Position numbers and translations under genes: made by a program. 64,000 bases of DNA from Polynucleobacter sp. UK-Mo-2m-Kol15 (GTDB lineage Bacteria > Pseudomonadota > Gammaproteobacteria > Burkholderiales > Burkholderiaceae). How positions within the stretch are numbered: the first letter of the stretch is position 1; the number at the start of each line of letters is the position of its first letter. Location of the stretch: contig NZ_JACVQC010000001.1 of assembly GCF_018881505.1 (NCBI RefSeq), positions 1,161,927 to 1,225,926 of the forward strand. Reading direction: 5' to 3'. Shown here piece after piece: positions 36,516 to 44,215 of this stretch. Under the pieces are notes generated by a model, which did no database searches, was not told where the DNA came from, and saw only the letters and a program-made list of their open reading frames with translations.

Positions 36516-36863
36516 TTAAGCGGCAATTTTGAGTTTGCTTGAAATTAAATTACCTTTAATAATTTTTTTCTCAACAACTGATATGGATTTAGCTTCTTTT
36601 TTAATTTCACCCAACACCAGATTGATGAACGTTTGCCATCCTTCACCTTTGGATTTGTAGAAATCTAAAACATCCTTATCGATTCTCAGGGTAACTTGCT
36701 CTTTACTTCCACTGCCTAAGGGCCTGCCACGACCACGAACCATTGTGGGTCTGGCCTTCTCCCACTCTTCATCGGTGAATGGAATGGAATCTGGGTCTGC
36801 CATCGCAGCCTTTGTGATTGCAGCATCTTCTGCTGCAGTCGGTCTAATTATTTTCTTTTTCAT
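36516..36863 (-). CDS. brnA: BrnA-family antitoxin
   Basis: A 115-residue antitoxin with a ribbon-helix-helix region. The family core IPFTDEEWEKARP, then GRPLGSGSKEQVTLRIDKDVLDFYKSKGEGWQ, is plain, followed by a basic C-terminal extension of about 25 residues. It neutralises BrnT and represses the operon by binding its promoter. ATG 36863 lies inside the end of brnT (20-base overlap), giving coupled synthesis. Convergent with addA, only nine bases apart. Confidence 0.9.
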   Translation of the reverse strand: MKKKIIRPTAAEDAAITKAAMADPDSIPFTDEEWEKARPTMVRGRGRPLGSGSKEQVTLRIDKDVLDFYKSKGEGWQTFINLVLGEIKKEAKSISVVEKKIIKGNLISSKLKIAA

Positions 36864-37116
36864 ACTTTTCAACCTCCCGAACATTTGCTTTTCTCAAGCT
36901 AATAACTCTGATGCCTACTTTTAGCTCAACGTAAACAATGCAGTACAAGCGTTGCTTCATTGGGACCAGCGCTATGCGCCTTTCCTCACCATAATTTTTC
37001 CTGCCATCAATCCACTCTAGGGCCGCATCCCACTCAAGTAGCTTAGCCTCTGCAAGAGATAAACCGTGTTTCTGAATATTTGAATTATTTTTAGCCAAAT
37101 CATAAGATAATTTCAT
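36844..37116 (-). CDS. brnT: BrnT-family ribonuclease toxin
   Basis: A 90-residue RelE-like toxin. The N-terminal NSNIQKHGLSLAEAKLLEWD and GEERRIALVPMKQRLYCIVYVE followed by IRVISLRKANVREVEKYE match BrnT, which cleaves RNA and halts translation. Toxin-first gene order, as in known brnTA loci. A good sigma-70 promoter lies so close to the ATG that the message may be leaderless. All catalytic-region residues appear intact, so the toxin is probably active. Confidence 0.92.
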   Translation of the reverse strand: MKLSYDLAKNNSNIQKHGLSLAEAKLLEWDAALEWIDGRKNYGEERRIALVPMKQRLYCIVYVELKVGIRVISLRKANVREVEKYEKENN

Positions 37117-37123
37117 CGGAAAT

Positions 37124-37152
37124 ATTGTAGTTACGTTAAATCATATCAGCAA
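37124..37152 (-). promoter_or_regulatory. Sigma-70 promoter of brnTA
   Basis: On the minus strand TTGCTG (37152-37147), 17 bases, TACAAT (37129-37124). The predicted start of transcription falls within a base or two of the brnT ATG at 37116, and no ribosome site is visible. Confidence 0.62.
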
Positions 37153-37210
37153 TGAATTAATATAGCTACAAAAAATAAGGATACTCAATCCCTAGAATTG
37201 CGACACCCCC

Positions 37211-37238
37211 CTTGAAATCCACCCTAAAGGCCCTATAT
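37211..37238 (+). promoter_or_regulatory. Heat-shock (sigma-32) type promoter
   Basis: CTTGAAA at 37211-37217, a 13-base spacer, and CCCTATAT at 37231-37238. The consensus for RpoH is CTTGAAA, 11-16 bases, CCCCATnT, so only one base departs. It lies about 75 bases upstream of the TPR-protein start and nothing else on this strand follows. Confidence 0.65.
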
Positions 37239-37310
37239 AAGTAGGGAATAGCAAAAATCCCCAAACTGGGGATAATGAAATTCACACGAAACATCCTACA
37301 AGGAGTCTTC

Positions 37311-38153
37311 ATGAACATTCGTAAGGTAATTAATTTATTCGTTGGCGTATTCGCAGCAGCGCTACTGTTAACTAGCAACGTAGCATTTGCCGAGGCAACT
37401 TTGCCAGAGGTATATAAGGCGGTGCAATCTGGGCAGATGGCTAAAGCTGATGCCATGATGAAAGAAGTTCTGCAAAACCATCCTAATAGTGCAAAGGCGC
37501 ACTATGTGGCGGCCGAGCTTTATGCCAAAGAAGGTAAGGTAGAGGCAGCGCGCAATCATTTCATTAAAGCGCAAAACTTAGCGCCAGGATTGCCATTTGC
37601 ACAAGCTGAGTCTGTACAAAAGCTTCAAGTGCAATTGGCTAGCACTCAAGTTGCGCCTGTTGCTAGTCAGACATCCATTTTCAGCAATCCACTCTTCTGG
37701 GGTTTGATTGCCATCTTGGTCATTGGTGTTGTTATGGTGATGAAGCGTCGCAAGGCTGAAGCAGTACAGGTCTACAACGCACCAAGCGCTGGTTACCCTG
37801 GAACTCCAGGCGGCCCTGTTGGCAATCCTGGTGGCCCCGGTGGCCCTGGATACCCTGGAGCCCCAGCCGCAGGTGGAATGGGTAGCGGCTTGATGGGTAG
37901 TCTTGCAACTGGTGCTGCATTAGGTGCTGGTATGTATGCTGGTCAAGCATTGGCCGGTAGCCTCATGGGTGGGCGCGATGGCGGCCATTCCAATGCGGAT
38001 CACGGCGCCAACCCTAACTTCAATCAAGTGGGCGGCCCAGCATCTTTGGATCCTAATTTTGGTGTGCGTGATGCTAGCTCTTGGGATGATGCTAGCTCAG
38101 GATCCTCTTGGGATGACAATAGCGGCGGTGGCGATTTTATGAGTGATGTTTAA
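37311..38153 (+). CDS. TPR-containing single-pass membrane protein with Gly-rich tail
   Basis: A 280-residue envelope protein. Signal or anchor helix at residues 5-27, two TPR-like units (KADAMMKEVLQNHPNSAKAHY and VEAARNHFIKAQNLAP), a membrane helix at about residues 127-145, then a Pro/Gly-rich cytoplasmic tail ending in repeats of SSWDD and GGGDFMSD. A similar tail is seen in proteins of the YgcG/TPM neighbourhood. ATG 37311 is chosen for its AAGGAG six bases upstream. The heat-shock-type promoter suggests a stress role. Confidence 0.72.
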   Translation: MNIRKVINLFVGVFAAALLLTSNVAFAEATLPEVYKAVQSGQMAKADAMMKEVLQNHPNSAKAHYVAAELYAKEGKVEAARNHFIKAQNLAPGLPFAQAESVQKLQVQLASTQVAPVASQTSIFSNPLFWGLIAILVIGVVMVMKRRKAEAVQVYNAPSAGYPGTPGGPVGNPGGPGGPGYPGAPAAGGMGSGLMGSLATGAALGAGMYAGQALAGSLMGGRDGGHSNADHGANPNFNQVGGPASLDPNFGVRDASSWDDASSGSSWDDNSGGGDFMSDV

Positions 38154-38191
38154 TTCACTCTTAATCTAGTAGCTCATATAAGAAAGTATTT

Positions 38192-38692
38192 ATGGCAATT
38201 TCCATGTACCAAGCATCGGCTCCTCAGTTAAAGAAGATGCTAGTCAACCTCACCACCATTCTGACTATGGCTGAAGAGTATGCAGCTGCAAAAGGAGTCG
38301 ATGGTAAGGTCTTGGTAGAGGCGCGCTTATTTCCAGATATGTTCCCTTTGGCAAGGCAGGTACAGATTGCTTGCGATCAAGTGAAGTTTGGTTTGGCGCG
38401 TTTGGCTGGCGTTGAAGCGCCTAAATTTGAGGATACCGAAAGCACGCTTCCTCAGCTAAAAGAGCGTATTGCTAAAACGATTGCCTTTATGGATAGCATC
38501 AAGCCTGAGCAGATTGATGGCACAGAAGCAAAAGTGATTCAGTTCTCAATTAAAGGGCGAAACTTTGAGTTTGTGGGTGAGCAATATGTACTGACTTGGA
38601 TCATCCCAAACTTTTACTTTCATATCACAACCACCTACAACATCTTGCGTCACAACGGTATTGAGCTCGGCAAAGCAGATTACCTCGGCTAA
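38192..38692 (+). CDS. DUF1993 family protein
   Basis: A 166-residue soluble protein of the DUF1993 family, which adopts a DinB-like four-helix bundle. Family segments: AISMYQASAPQLKKMLVNL at the start, ARLFPDMFPLARQVQIACD, and PNFYFHITTTYNILRHNGIELGKADYLG at the end. No biochemical role is known. It follows the TPR gene by 38 bases and so may share the heat-shock-type promoter. Confidence 0.88.
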   Translation: MAISMYQASAPQLKKMLVNLTTILTMAEEYAAAKGVDGKVLVEARLFPDMFPLARQVQIACDQVKFGLARLAGVEAPKFEDTESTLPQLKERIAKTIAFMDSIKPEQIDGTEAKVIQFSIKGRNFEFVGEQYVLTWIIPNFYFHITTTYNILRHNGIELGKADYLG

Positions 38693-38808
38693 TGGAGAGA
38701 GTAATCGAGTTCATCGAAGTGGGGCATGCTTGGCTTTATCGGGCAAGTATCTATACCTCGAATGCTCTCTTAGATGATCCAGCTATTCTGGCTTTTGTAT
38801 TCTGCTAA
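38692..38808 (+). CDS. Candidate small ORF coupled to the DUF1993 gene
   Basis: A 38-codon frame starting with ATG inside TAATG, the stop of the DUF1993 gene. It encodes MERVIEFIEV, then a mildly hydrophobic peptide ending LAFVFC. The TAATG overlap favours reinitiation, and a terminator follows 26 bases later, so the frame fits a transcript end. No family is recognised and coding signals are weak; it may be a chance frame. Confidence 0.35.
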   Translation: MERVIEFIEVGHAWLYRASIYTSNALLDDPAILAFVFC

Positions 38809-38834
38809 GAAGAAACCAAGCGGCTCAAGCAAAT

Positions 38835-38857
38835 AAACCACCTTCGGGTGGTTTTTT
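38835..38857 (+). terminator. Rho-independent terminator
   Basis: AAACCACC, loop TTCG, GGTGGTTTTTT: a stable UUCG-tetraloop hairpin with a T-run. It ends the TPR/DUF1993 transcript. Confidence 0.93.
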
Positions 38858-38892
38858 CTTACTCAGCATCTTTTCCTGTAAAAATGGTGCTT

Positions 38893-40578
38893 ATGAAAAT
38901 GATTCCCAAAATTCTGCTTGGTGCTTACCTGTCCATTGCGATAATGGCCTTTGCTGCTCCTGCCACCCTCTATTTCAACGGGGACATTTTGACAATGGAG
39001 GGTGACAGTCCCAAGTATGTTGAAGCCGTTTTGGTGAAAGATGACAAGATTGCCTTTGTTGGCGATATGAAAGGGGCTTTGGCTGAGGCTGGCAGCAATG
39101 CCAATATGTACGACTTAAAAGGCCATACCCTCTTGCCAGGTTTTATTGATACCTGGGGTCACTTTGCCTTAATTGCGCAAGATACCTTTGGTGTGAATGT
39201 GGCGTACTTTTCTAAAAATCCACCGCAGAATAAGTCACAGCTATTTGAAAAACTCAAAACTGAAGGAAGGCTTTTTAATGGCTGGATTGTTGGTACGGGA
39301 TACTCAGAAGCGCTATTAAGCGATGGTGCAATTACCTTGGCAGAGCTTGATCAGGCCTTTCCCAATACACCAGTCTTAATCGAAAATATTTCTACCTTAA
39401 CAGGTATGGTTAATAGTGCGGGCCTGAAAAAATTAGGGATTACTGCTGCTACTAAAGCAGTGAATGGATTTATTCCAGTTGATCCCAAAACAGGGAGGCT
39501 GACTGGTGACCTCATTGGTATGCCTTACCTCACTGCAGTAGCAAAAGCAGTAGGTAAATATTCTCAAGACCTCACATTTGAGTCTTATCGCAAGGCTGAG
39601 AAGCTCTATCTGTCTAACGGCTTTACCACTGCGCAGAGCTATGAGGCCACTCTGGCTGATATGCGTAATATGCGTTTGGCAGTAGATCGCGGCATTGTAA
39701 AGCTTGACTTAATTGCTTTGCCAACTTTTGATATTGTTGATGAGCTCCTCAAGACTAACCCCAATTACCAGTTTGGTGTCTACAGTAAAGGTGATCGAGG
39801 GTTCAAGGTGGCGGGTATACAAGTACCCACTGATGGTGCGCCACAGTTACGCTTGGCTTACTTCACCAAACCCTATTTGGATACTACGGGATTTTCAAAA
39901 GATTGGCGCGGATTTCCCTATTATCCGCAAAGCTTGATTGATAAGTACGTCAAACTAGCTTATGAGAAAAATATCCAGTACTTTGGCTATAGCAATGGTG
40001 ACGCTGGTATTGATATGACGCTTGCGGCTATTGATAAGGCTATCAAAGAGACTGGCATTCGTGATGATCGCCGTACGGTGATCGCCCATTCATTTTTTGT
40101 GCGTGATGATCAACTAGAAGGCTATAAAAAGAACAACATCATGGCAGTGATGATGCCAAACGACACCTGGTTATATGGCGATGTTTATCCCCGGGTTCTG
40201 GGGGCAGAGCGAGCTAATAATTTAAGTCCACTAAAGAGTGCGCATGCAAAAGGCGTCGTAACTGCGCTTCACAATGACACCCCGTCTTCTGGCCCGAATG
40301 TGCTCTTTTCCATTTGGAGTGCCGTGAACCGCCAAACTGCTTCTGGAAATACCTTAGGACTAGAGCAAAAAGTGGATCCCTATCTTGCGATGAAAGGTTT
40401 TACTAGTAATGCGGCCTATCAATACAAGGAAGAGGGTAAAAAAGGCACTATCACTGTAGGCAAGTTGGCCGACTTGGTTGAGCTCAATCAAAACCCTCTT
40501 AAGGTAGACCCAAAAGACATCAAGGACATTGGTGTTGTGCAAACCATTAAGGCTGGAGTATCGCTGTATCAGAACTGA
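38893..40578 (+). CDS. Exported amidohydrolase family protein (YtcJ-like)
   Basis: A 561-residue metal-dependent hydrolase with a signal peptide (MKMIPKILLGAYLSIAIMAF then AAPA). It shows TLLPGFIDTWGHFALI, where the usual HxH metal pair of amidohydrolases is altered to WGH, later VIAHSFFVRDD, and the C-terminal GKLADLVELNQNP. COG1574/YtcJ-type enzymes act on N-substituted amides. The first metal histidine seems to be lost, so activity is uncertain. ATG 38884 is an alternative start. Confidence 0.75.
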   Translation: MKMIPKILLGAYLSIAIMAFAAPATLYFNGDILTMEGDSPKYVEAVLVKDDKIAFVGDMKGALAEAGSNANMYDLKGHTLLPGFIDTWGHFALIAQDTFGVNVAYFSKNPPQNKSQLFEKLKTEGRLFNGWIVGTGYSEALLSDGAITLAELDQAFPNTPVLIENISTLTGMVNSAGLKKLGITAATKAVNGFIPVDPKTGRLTGDLIGMPYLTAVAKAVGKYSQDLTFESYRKAEKLYLSNGFTTAQSYEATLADMRNMRLAVDRGIVKLDLIALPTFDIVDELLKTNPNYQFGVYSKGDRGFKVAGIQVPTDGAPQLRLAYFTKPYLDTTGFSKDWRGFPYYPQSLIDKYVKLAYEKNIQYFGYSNGDAGIDMTLAAIDKAIKETGIRDDRRTVIAHSFFVRDDQLEGYKKNNIMAVMMPNDTWLYGDVYPRVLGAERANNLSPLKSAHAKGVVTALHNDTPSSGPNVLFSIWSAVNRQTASGNTLGLEQKVDPYLAMKGFTSNAAYQYKEEGKKGTITVGKLADLVELNQNPLKVDPKDIKDIGVVQTIKAGVSLYQN

Positions 40579-40619
40579 GTGGGGCGCCAAACCATCAGGC
40601 TGAACCCTTAAAAATGGGT

Positions 40620-40636
40620 CAAAAACCACGTTTTTG
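40620..40636 (+). other. Short perfect hairpin between the amidohydrolase and umuD
   Basis: CAAAAAC, loop CAC, GTTTTTG. It is A/T-rich and lacks a long T-run, so it is at best a weak terminator for the amidohydrolase gene. Confidence 0.35.
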
Positions 40637-40661
40637 AAAAAATAAGGCCCGGGTATTGAAA

Positions 40662-40681
40662 TACTGTATGGATATACAGTA
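40662..40681 (+). promoter_or_regulatory. LexA (SOS) box overlapping the umuDC promoter
   Basis: TACTGT, eight bases, ACAGTA: the standard LexA operator CTGT-N8-ACAG with symmetric flanks. It lies between a TTGAAA -35 (40656-40661) and a TATATT -10 (40680-40685) with an 18-base spacer, so bound LexA would block polymerase. The umuD ATG follows at 40693. Confidence 0.92.
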
Positions 40682-40692
40682 TATTAGAACCC

Positions 40693-41190
40693 ATGGCACT
40701 TATCGCACTTCCACAAAGCTCCTCAGAAAGCACGCTGACCCAGACTCCACAAGCCTTGGCGGCAAATGGCGTCTATGAGTTCAAACTCCTGAGTCATCGC
40801 ATTTCAGCGGGATTTCCGAGCCCAGCAGCGGATTATGCCGAGGAAGGTCTCGATTTAAACCACTATTTAGTCCAAAACAAGCCGGCCACCTTCATGTTCA
40901 CTGTCAAAGGCGATTCAATGATGGGCGCGGGTATTTGTGACGGCGATAAGGTGGTGGTGGATAAAGCCCTCAAGCCAAAACATAAAGACATCGTGGTTGC
41001 CGTAGTGGATGACGAGTACACCATCAAGCGCCTCTATCAGTTGCGCGGCAAAACTGAGCTTCAGCCAGAGAACCCCAATTACGAGCCCATTACCTTTAAC
41101 GAGAATAGTGAACTCCAAATCTGGGGTGTGGTCGTTGGGGTAGTGCGTAAGTACAGCCACGCTAGCACCAGAAACAGAAGATCCGCATGA
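40693..41190 (+). CDS. umuD: UmuD-type translesion polymerase accessory protein
   Basis: A 165-residue S24-family self-cleaving protein. The Ala39-Gly40 scissile bond lies in [10 protein letters not shown]; the catalytic dyad is Ser75 in [10 protein letters not shown] and Lys112 in DEYTIKRL. RecA filaments trigger cleavage to UmuD', which joins UmuC to form polymerase V. Strong LexA control is visible upstream, and no ribosome site precedes ATG 40693. The stop overlaps the umuC start (ATGA). Slightly longer N terminus than E. coli UmuD. Confidence 0.94.
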   Translation: MALIALPQSSSESTLTQTPQALAANGVYEFKLLSHRISAGFPSPAADYAEEGLDLNHYLVQNKPATFMFTVKGDSMMGAGICDGDKVVVDKALKPKHKDIVVAVVDDEYTIKRLYQLRGKTELQPENPNYEPITFNENSELQIWGVVVGVVRKYSHASTRNRRSA

Positions 41191-42488
41191 ACCAAGCCGG
41201 CCAAACGAATCAACTCTTCGCACTCGTTGATGTGAACAACTTCTATGTCTCTTGCGAGCGCGTATTTGCGCCCAAGCTAGAAGATGTCCCCATGGTAGTT
41301 CTATCGAATAACGATGGTTGTGCCGTAGCGCGTAGTGCTGAAGTCAAAGCGCTAGGTGTGAAGATGGGTACACCCTGGTTTCAGATGAAGGATTTGGCTA
41401 AGGAGCACGGTATCCAGGCCTATTCTTCAAACTACACCTTGTATGGCGATATGAGTGGCAGGGTAGTGGAAATCTTAAGAAAGTTCACGCCCAATTTAGA
41501 GGTCTACAGTATTGATGAGAGCTTTCTGCAAATCGAGACAGTGCTCAAGCAATACGCTGACCCTACTAGTCTGGGTCAAATCATCAAGCAAGATGTTAAA
41601 GACACCACAGGCTTGCCTGTATGTGTTGGCATTGGAGCAAGTAAGACGCTCGCTAAGTTGGCCAATCACTTGGCTAAAAAGAATCCCCAGTTTGCTGGTG
41701 TGTGTGACATTAGCTCCATGCCAAAAGCAATGCTCTATCAGTGGATGGCAGAGACAGCGGTAGGTGAGGTGTGGGGTATTGGCTGCAAGACTGCTAAGAA
41801 GCTTAAAGAACTGAAGATCAACAGCGTATTTGATTTGGTGCAAGTATCACCACAAGCCATGCGGCAACAGTTTGGCGTTGTGATTGAGCGCATTTGCTAC
41901 GAGTTGCGTGGCGTATCTTGCTTGCAATTGGAAGAAGTGGCTCCAGCTAAACAGCAAATCATTTCTTCCAGAAGTTTTGGTAAACCTGTGACCTCAATAG
42001 AGGAGTTGGCTGAGTCTGTGGCTACCCATGCTGCAAGAGGCGCCGAGAAACTTAGAAGCCAAAAATCCGTTACGGGCGCGCTCACCATCTTTGTGCAAAC
42101 CAATCCACATAAACCATTTGAGCCACAACACCATCAAAGCATCACAGTAGTCCTGAGTGATCCTAGTGATAACACCTTAACGCTCACTAGTGCTGGATTA
42201 AAAGGACTAAAGCAAATCTACAAAGCCGGCTTTAAGTACAAGAAGGCAGGCGTCATTTTTAATCTCTTGGCCGATAAACCCACCATGCAGCAATCCCTAT
42301 TTGATGACATGGAAGTCAAAGGTAAATCGGCTGGACTCATGAAAGCCATGGACTCAATTAACAGCCGCTTTGGTAATGCCGCCATCAAAACCGCAGCATC
42401 TGGTACTAAGCAGGACTGGAAGATGCGATCGGGCAACAAGTCACCGAACTACACCACACAGTGGGATGAATTACCTGTAGCACGATAA
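41187..42488 (+). CDS. umuC: UmuC, DNA polymerase V catalytic subunit
   Basis: A 433-residue Y-family polymerase. [19 protein letters not shown] carries the first metal aspartate, [10 protein letters not shown] the acidic pair, and [18 protein letters not shown] plus [13 protein letters not shown] the fingers and thumb. The C-terminal UmuC-specific domain ends in [13 protein letters not shown]. It copies across damaged bases under SOS. Starts within the umuD stop, so translation is coupled. Length matches the family. Confidence 0.95.
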   Translation: MNQAGQTNQLFALVDVNNFYVSCERVFAPKLEDVPMVVLSNNDGCAVARSAEVKALGVKMGTPWFQMKDLAKEHGIQAYSSNYTLYGDMSGRVVEILRKFTPNLEVYSIDESFLQIETVLKQYADPTSLGQIIKQDVKDTTGLPVCVGIGASKTLAKLANHLAKKNPQFAGVCDISSMPKAMLYQWMAETAVGEVWGIGCKTAKKLKELKINSVFDLVQVSPQAMRQQFGVVIERICYELRGVSCLQLEEVAPAKQQIISSRSFGKPVTSIEELAESVATHAARGAEKLRSQKSVTGALTIFVQTNPHKPFEPQHHQSITVVLSDPSDNTLTLTSAGLKGLKQIYKAGFKYKKAGVIFNLLADKPTMQQSLFDDMEVKGKSAGLMKAMDSINSRFGNAAIKTAASGTKQDWKMRSGNKSPNYTTQWDELPVAR

Positions 42489-42546
42489 ATAAGCAATTAA
42501 CTAATTAAGTAACGAAGTAAGTAAACAGTAAATAAGGAGAAATCAA

Positions 42547-42678
42547 ATGGAACTATTAAATAACTTCAACGGCATCTCACTCGCAATCATCATGATTTTG
42601 TCTTACTGCGCAGTGTTGAAAAATACGAAGCGTAATGAGCGTAGCAAGACCCAAGTATTTAGCCGCAAGTATCAGTAA
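42547..42678 (+). CDS. Small single-helix membrane protein downstream of umuDC
   Basis: A 43-residue protein beginning MELLNNFNGISLAIIMIL, with one hydrophobic helix at about residues 9-24 and a highly basic tail (KNTKRNERSKTQVFSRKYQ). AAGGAG lies seven bases before the ATG, a clear ribosome site. It is 58 bases after umuC with no terminator between, so it is probably SOS-induced. It resembles small membrane stress peptides in architecture only; no family is recognised. Confidence 0.65.
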   Translation: MELLNNFNGISLAIIMILSYCAVLKNTKRNERSKTQVFSRKYQ

Positions 42679-42709
42679 GAAAAAACAGAATAAGCAGCAG
42701 CTGCCTAGA

Positions 42710-42774
42710 AGGGGAATAAGGAAATCACGGATTCCTTATTTCCTAGTAAAGGCGATAGTCATCGGAATTCCCCT
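42710..42774 (+). other. Nested inverted repeats between the small ORF and yqhA
   Basis: AGGGGAAT at 42710-42717 pairs with ATTCCCCT at 42767-42774, and inside it AATAAGGAA (42715-42723) pairs with TTCCTTATT (42732-42740). The two stems share three bases, so they are partly exclusive. No U-tract follows. Could be an RNA structure or processing site. Confidence 0.45.
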
Positions 42775-42815
42775 ACGCCAGATAGGTGTAATGTGAATAT
42801 AAAAATGTCATAAAT

Positions 42816-43376
42816 ATGGATAAAATCCCTTATATGATCGATGACAAGCAAACCTATATAGATAAAAAGTTACGTCCACTGCCACGCTGGATATTTATGT
42901 CCCGCTGGTTGCAGGCACCACTCTATATCGGCCTGATTGTTGCCCAAGGTGTTTATGTTTGGCAGTTCTGGTTAGAGCTGGTTCACCTTATTACGATGAT
43001 GGCAGATAAGTCTATGACTGAAACTGCCCTCATGTTGGTCGTGTTGGGATTAATCGACGTAGTAATGATCTCCAACCTGTTGGTCATGGTTATTGTGGGT
43101 GGATGGGAAACCTTTGTCTCACGCCTAGAGCTAGAGAATCATCCAGATCAACCCGAGTGGCTATCTCATGTAAATGCAGGCGTACTAAAAGTAAAGCTCG
43201 CAACCGCCATCATTGGTATCTCATCGATTCATTTGCTCAAGACTTTCATCAATGCATCCTCCTATGATGAAAAGACCTTGCTGTGGCAAACCTTAATCCA
43301 CGTCACCTTTGTGCTTTCAGCAGTTGCGATTGCCTATACAGAGAAACTAGTGTCCTCGGCACACAAGCAGCATTAA
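42816..43376 (+). CDS. yqhA: YqhA/UPF0114 family membrane protein
   Basis: A 186-residue inner-membrane protein of the TIGR00645 family. Hydrophobic helices at about residues 28-60, 70-93, 122-142 and 155-175; [19 protein letters not shown] and [23 protein letters not shown] are family-typical. Function is unknown; relatives resemble ion-channel-like proteins. Convergent with the exonuclease gene, four bases apart. Confidence 0.86.
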   Translation: MDKIPYMIDDKQTYIDKKLRPLPRWIFMSRWLQAPLYIGLIVAQGVYVWQFWLELVHLITMMADKSMTETALMLVVLGLIDVVMISNLLVMVIVGGWETFVSRLELENHPDQPEWLSHVNAGVLKVKLATAIIGISSIHLLKTFINASSYDEKTLLWQTLIHVTFVLSAVAIAYTEKLVSSAHKQH

Positions 43377-43380
43377 AAAC

Positions 43381-44037
43381 TTAAGCCTGTAAGGCCTTGC
43401 GAAGGTATTCAGAGACATTGTCCTGACGCAGCATCCATTGCTTGTAATCAGATGGTACCTGGCTAATCAACTCACCCTTGTGCTTGCCAAAAGGCATGAT
43501 TGTCGGAATGCGGGATTTCTCAGACATTTCCCATAAAGCATCCAGTGAAGAAGGCTTAAGCTTCTCAATGATCTGTACCAGAATCTTGGAGCAGATCCAC
43601 ACATCCGCTAATGCACTATGGGCATTTCGTAATTGCTCACGAGCAGTTGCACGTTCAAAGTGATAGAGCAGGGCACTTTGAGTATGGCTATCTAAGTCAG
43701 GCCAAAGGCTGCGGGATAGTGCAAGGGTGCAAATACGTTTGACCTCTGGCTTGCCAATAGCCTCCCAATCAAAATCCACGCTGTGACCAATGATGTACTT
43801 CGTGCCAGCAGGCAGTCTAAAGGAGCTACTAGCAGGGCAGTTGACCAACTCTTCATCCATGATGTGGTGAGTAGCTAGAGCGCCTAAGCTAATCGGTTTG
43901 CCAGGGTTGTAACGCTGCACCCAAGGATTGCCAACGGCTAGAGGATTTATGGAAGTGACATCCAAATGAGCAGCTTCAATGATGACGGCATCGTTCTTAT
44001 CGGTTGCTTCTACATCAAAAATAATGGCTTGGGTCAT
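43381..44037 (-). CDS. ExoX-like 3'-5' exonuclease with DUF3820-type tail
   Basis: A 218-residue DEDD-family exonuclease. The catalytic acids are in IIFDVEATD (ExoI), GHSVDFDWEAI (ExoII) and HSALADVW (ExoIII, DEDDh type). The last 50 residues carry MPFGKHKGELISQVPSDYKQWML, a small domain also found in ExoX. Probably removes 3' ends in repair. ATG 44037 is the start: the open frame further upstream runs through the SRP RNA gene. Confidence 0.87.
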   Translation of the reverse strand: MTQAIIFDVEATDKNDAVIIEAAHLDVTSINPLAVGNPWVQRYNPGKPISLGALATHHIMDEELVNCPASSSFRLPAGTKYIIGHSVDFDWEAIGKPEVKRICTLALSRSLWPDLDSHTQSALLYHFERATAREQLRNAHSALADVWICSKILVQIIEKLKPSSLDALWEMSEKSRIPTIMPFGKHKGELISQVPSDYKQWMLRQDNVSEYLRKALQA

Positions 44038-44087
44038 GAGGGTTTCTCTAGGTAAGGGGGTGGCCATGTAGACAGCTTGGGGAAGGT

Positions 44088-44184
44088 GGACGAGCCCGAC
44101 CCCCGGCACTGACAGAATTGGGTTTGGCTGCTTCGTTCCCGACCTGACCAGGTTATCCAAACCGCCATGCGAGGAGGCCCGTCC
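44088..44184 (-). ncRNA. ffs: Signal recognition particle 4.5S RNA (small type)
   Basis: A 97-base RNA on the minus strand. The apical conserved stretch reads CCTGGTCAGGTCGGGAACGA then AGCAGCCAA, followed by GTCAGTGCCGGG, as in bacterial 4.5S RNA. The termini GGACGGGCC and GGCTCGTCC pair to close the rod. It joins Ffh to deliver membrane proteins. A TAAAAT -10 element lies six bases before its 5' end. Confidence 0.95.
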
Positions 44185-44190
44185 AATTCC

Positions 44191-44196
44191 ATTTTA
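44191..44196 (-). promoter_or_regulatory. -10 element of the ffs promoter
   Basis: TAAAAT on the minus strand, six bases upstream of the ffs 5' end. The -35 region falls on the first codons of dnaX and is not consensus, so the two divergent start regions overlap. Confidence 0.6.
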
Positions 44197-44215
44197 GCTT
44201 GTTAGAATGTAATAC

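Noticed and set aside
37166-37456. 96-codon frame on the minus strand upstream of the TPR gene.
   Set aside because: It overlaps the start and signal peptide of the TPR gene and the heat-shock-type promoter, with no ribosome site or domain.
30005-43376. Defence island with nuclease-helicase, toxins and SOS polymerase.
   Set aside because: addAB and umuDC are repair genes, the TA pairs are separate units, and no recognised anti-phage system or integration sign is present.
44038-44160. N-terminal extension of the ExoX-like protein to base 44160.
   Set aside because: This stretch is the 4.5S RNA gene, and the conserved exonuclease sequence begins right at ATG 44037.
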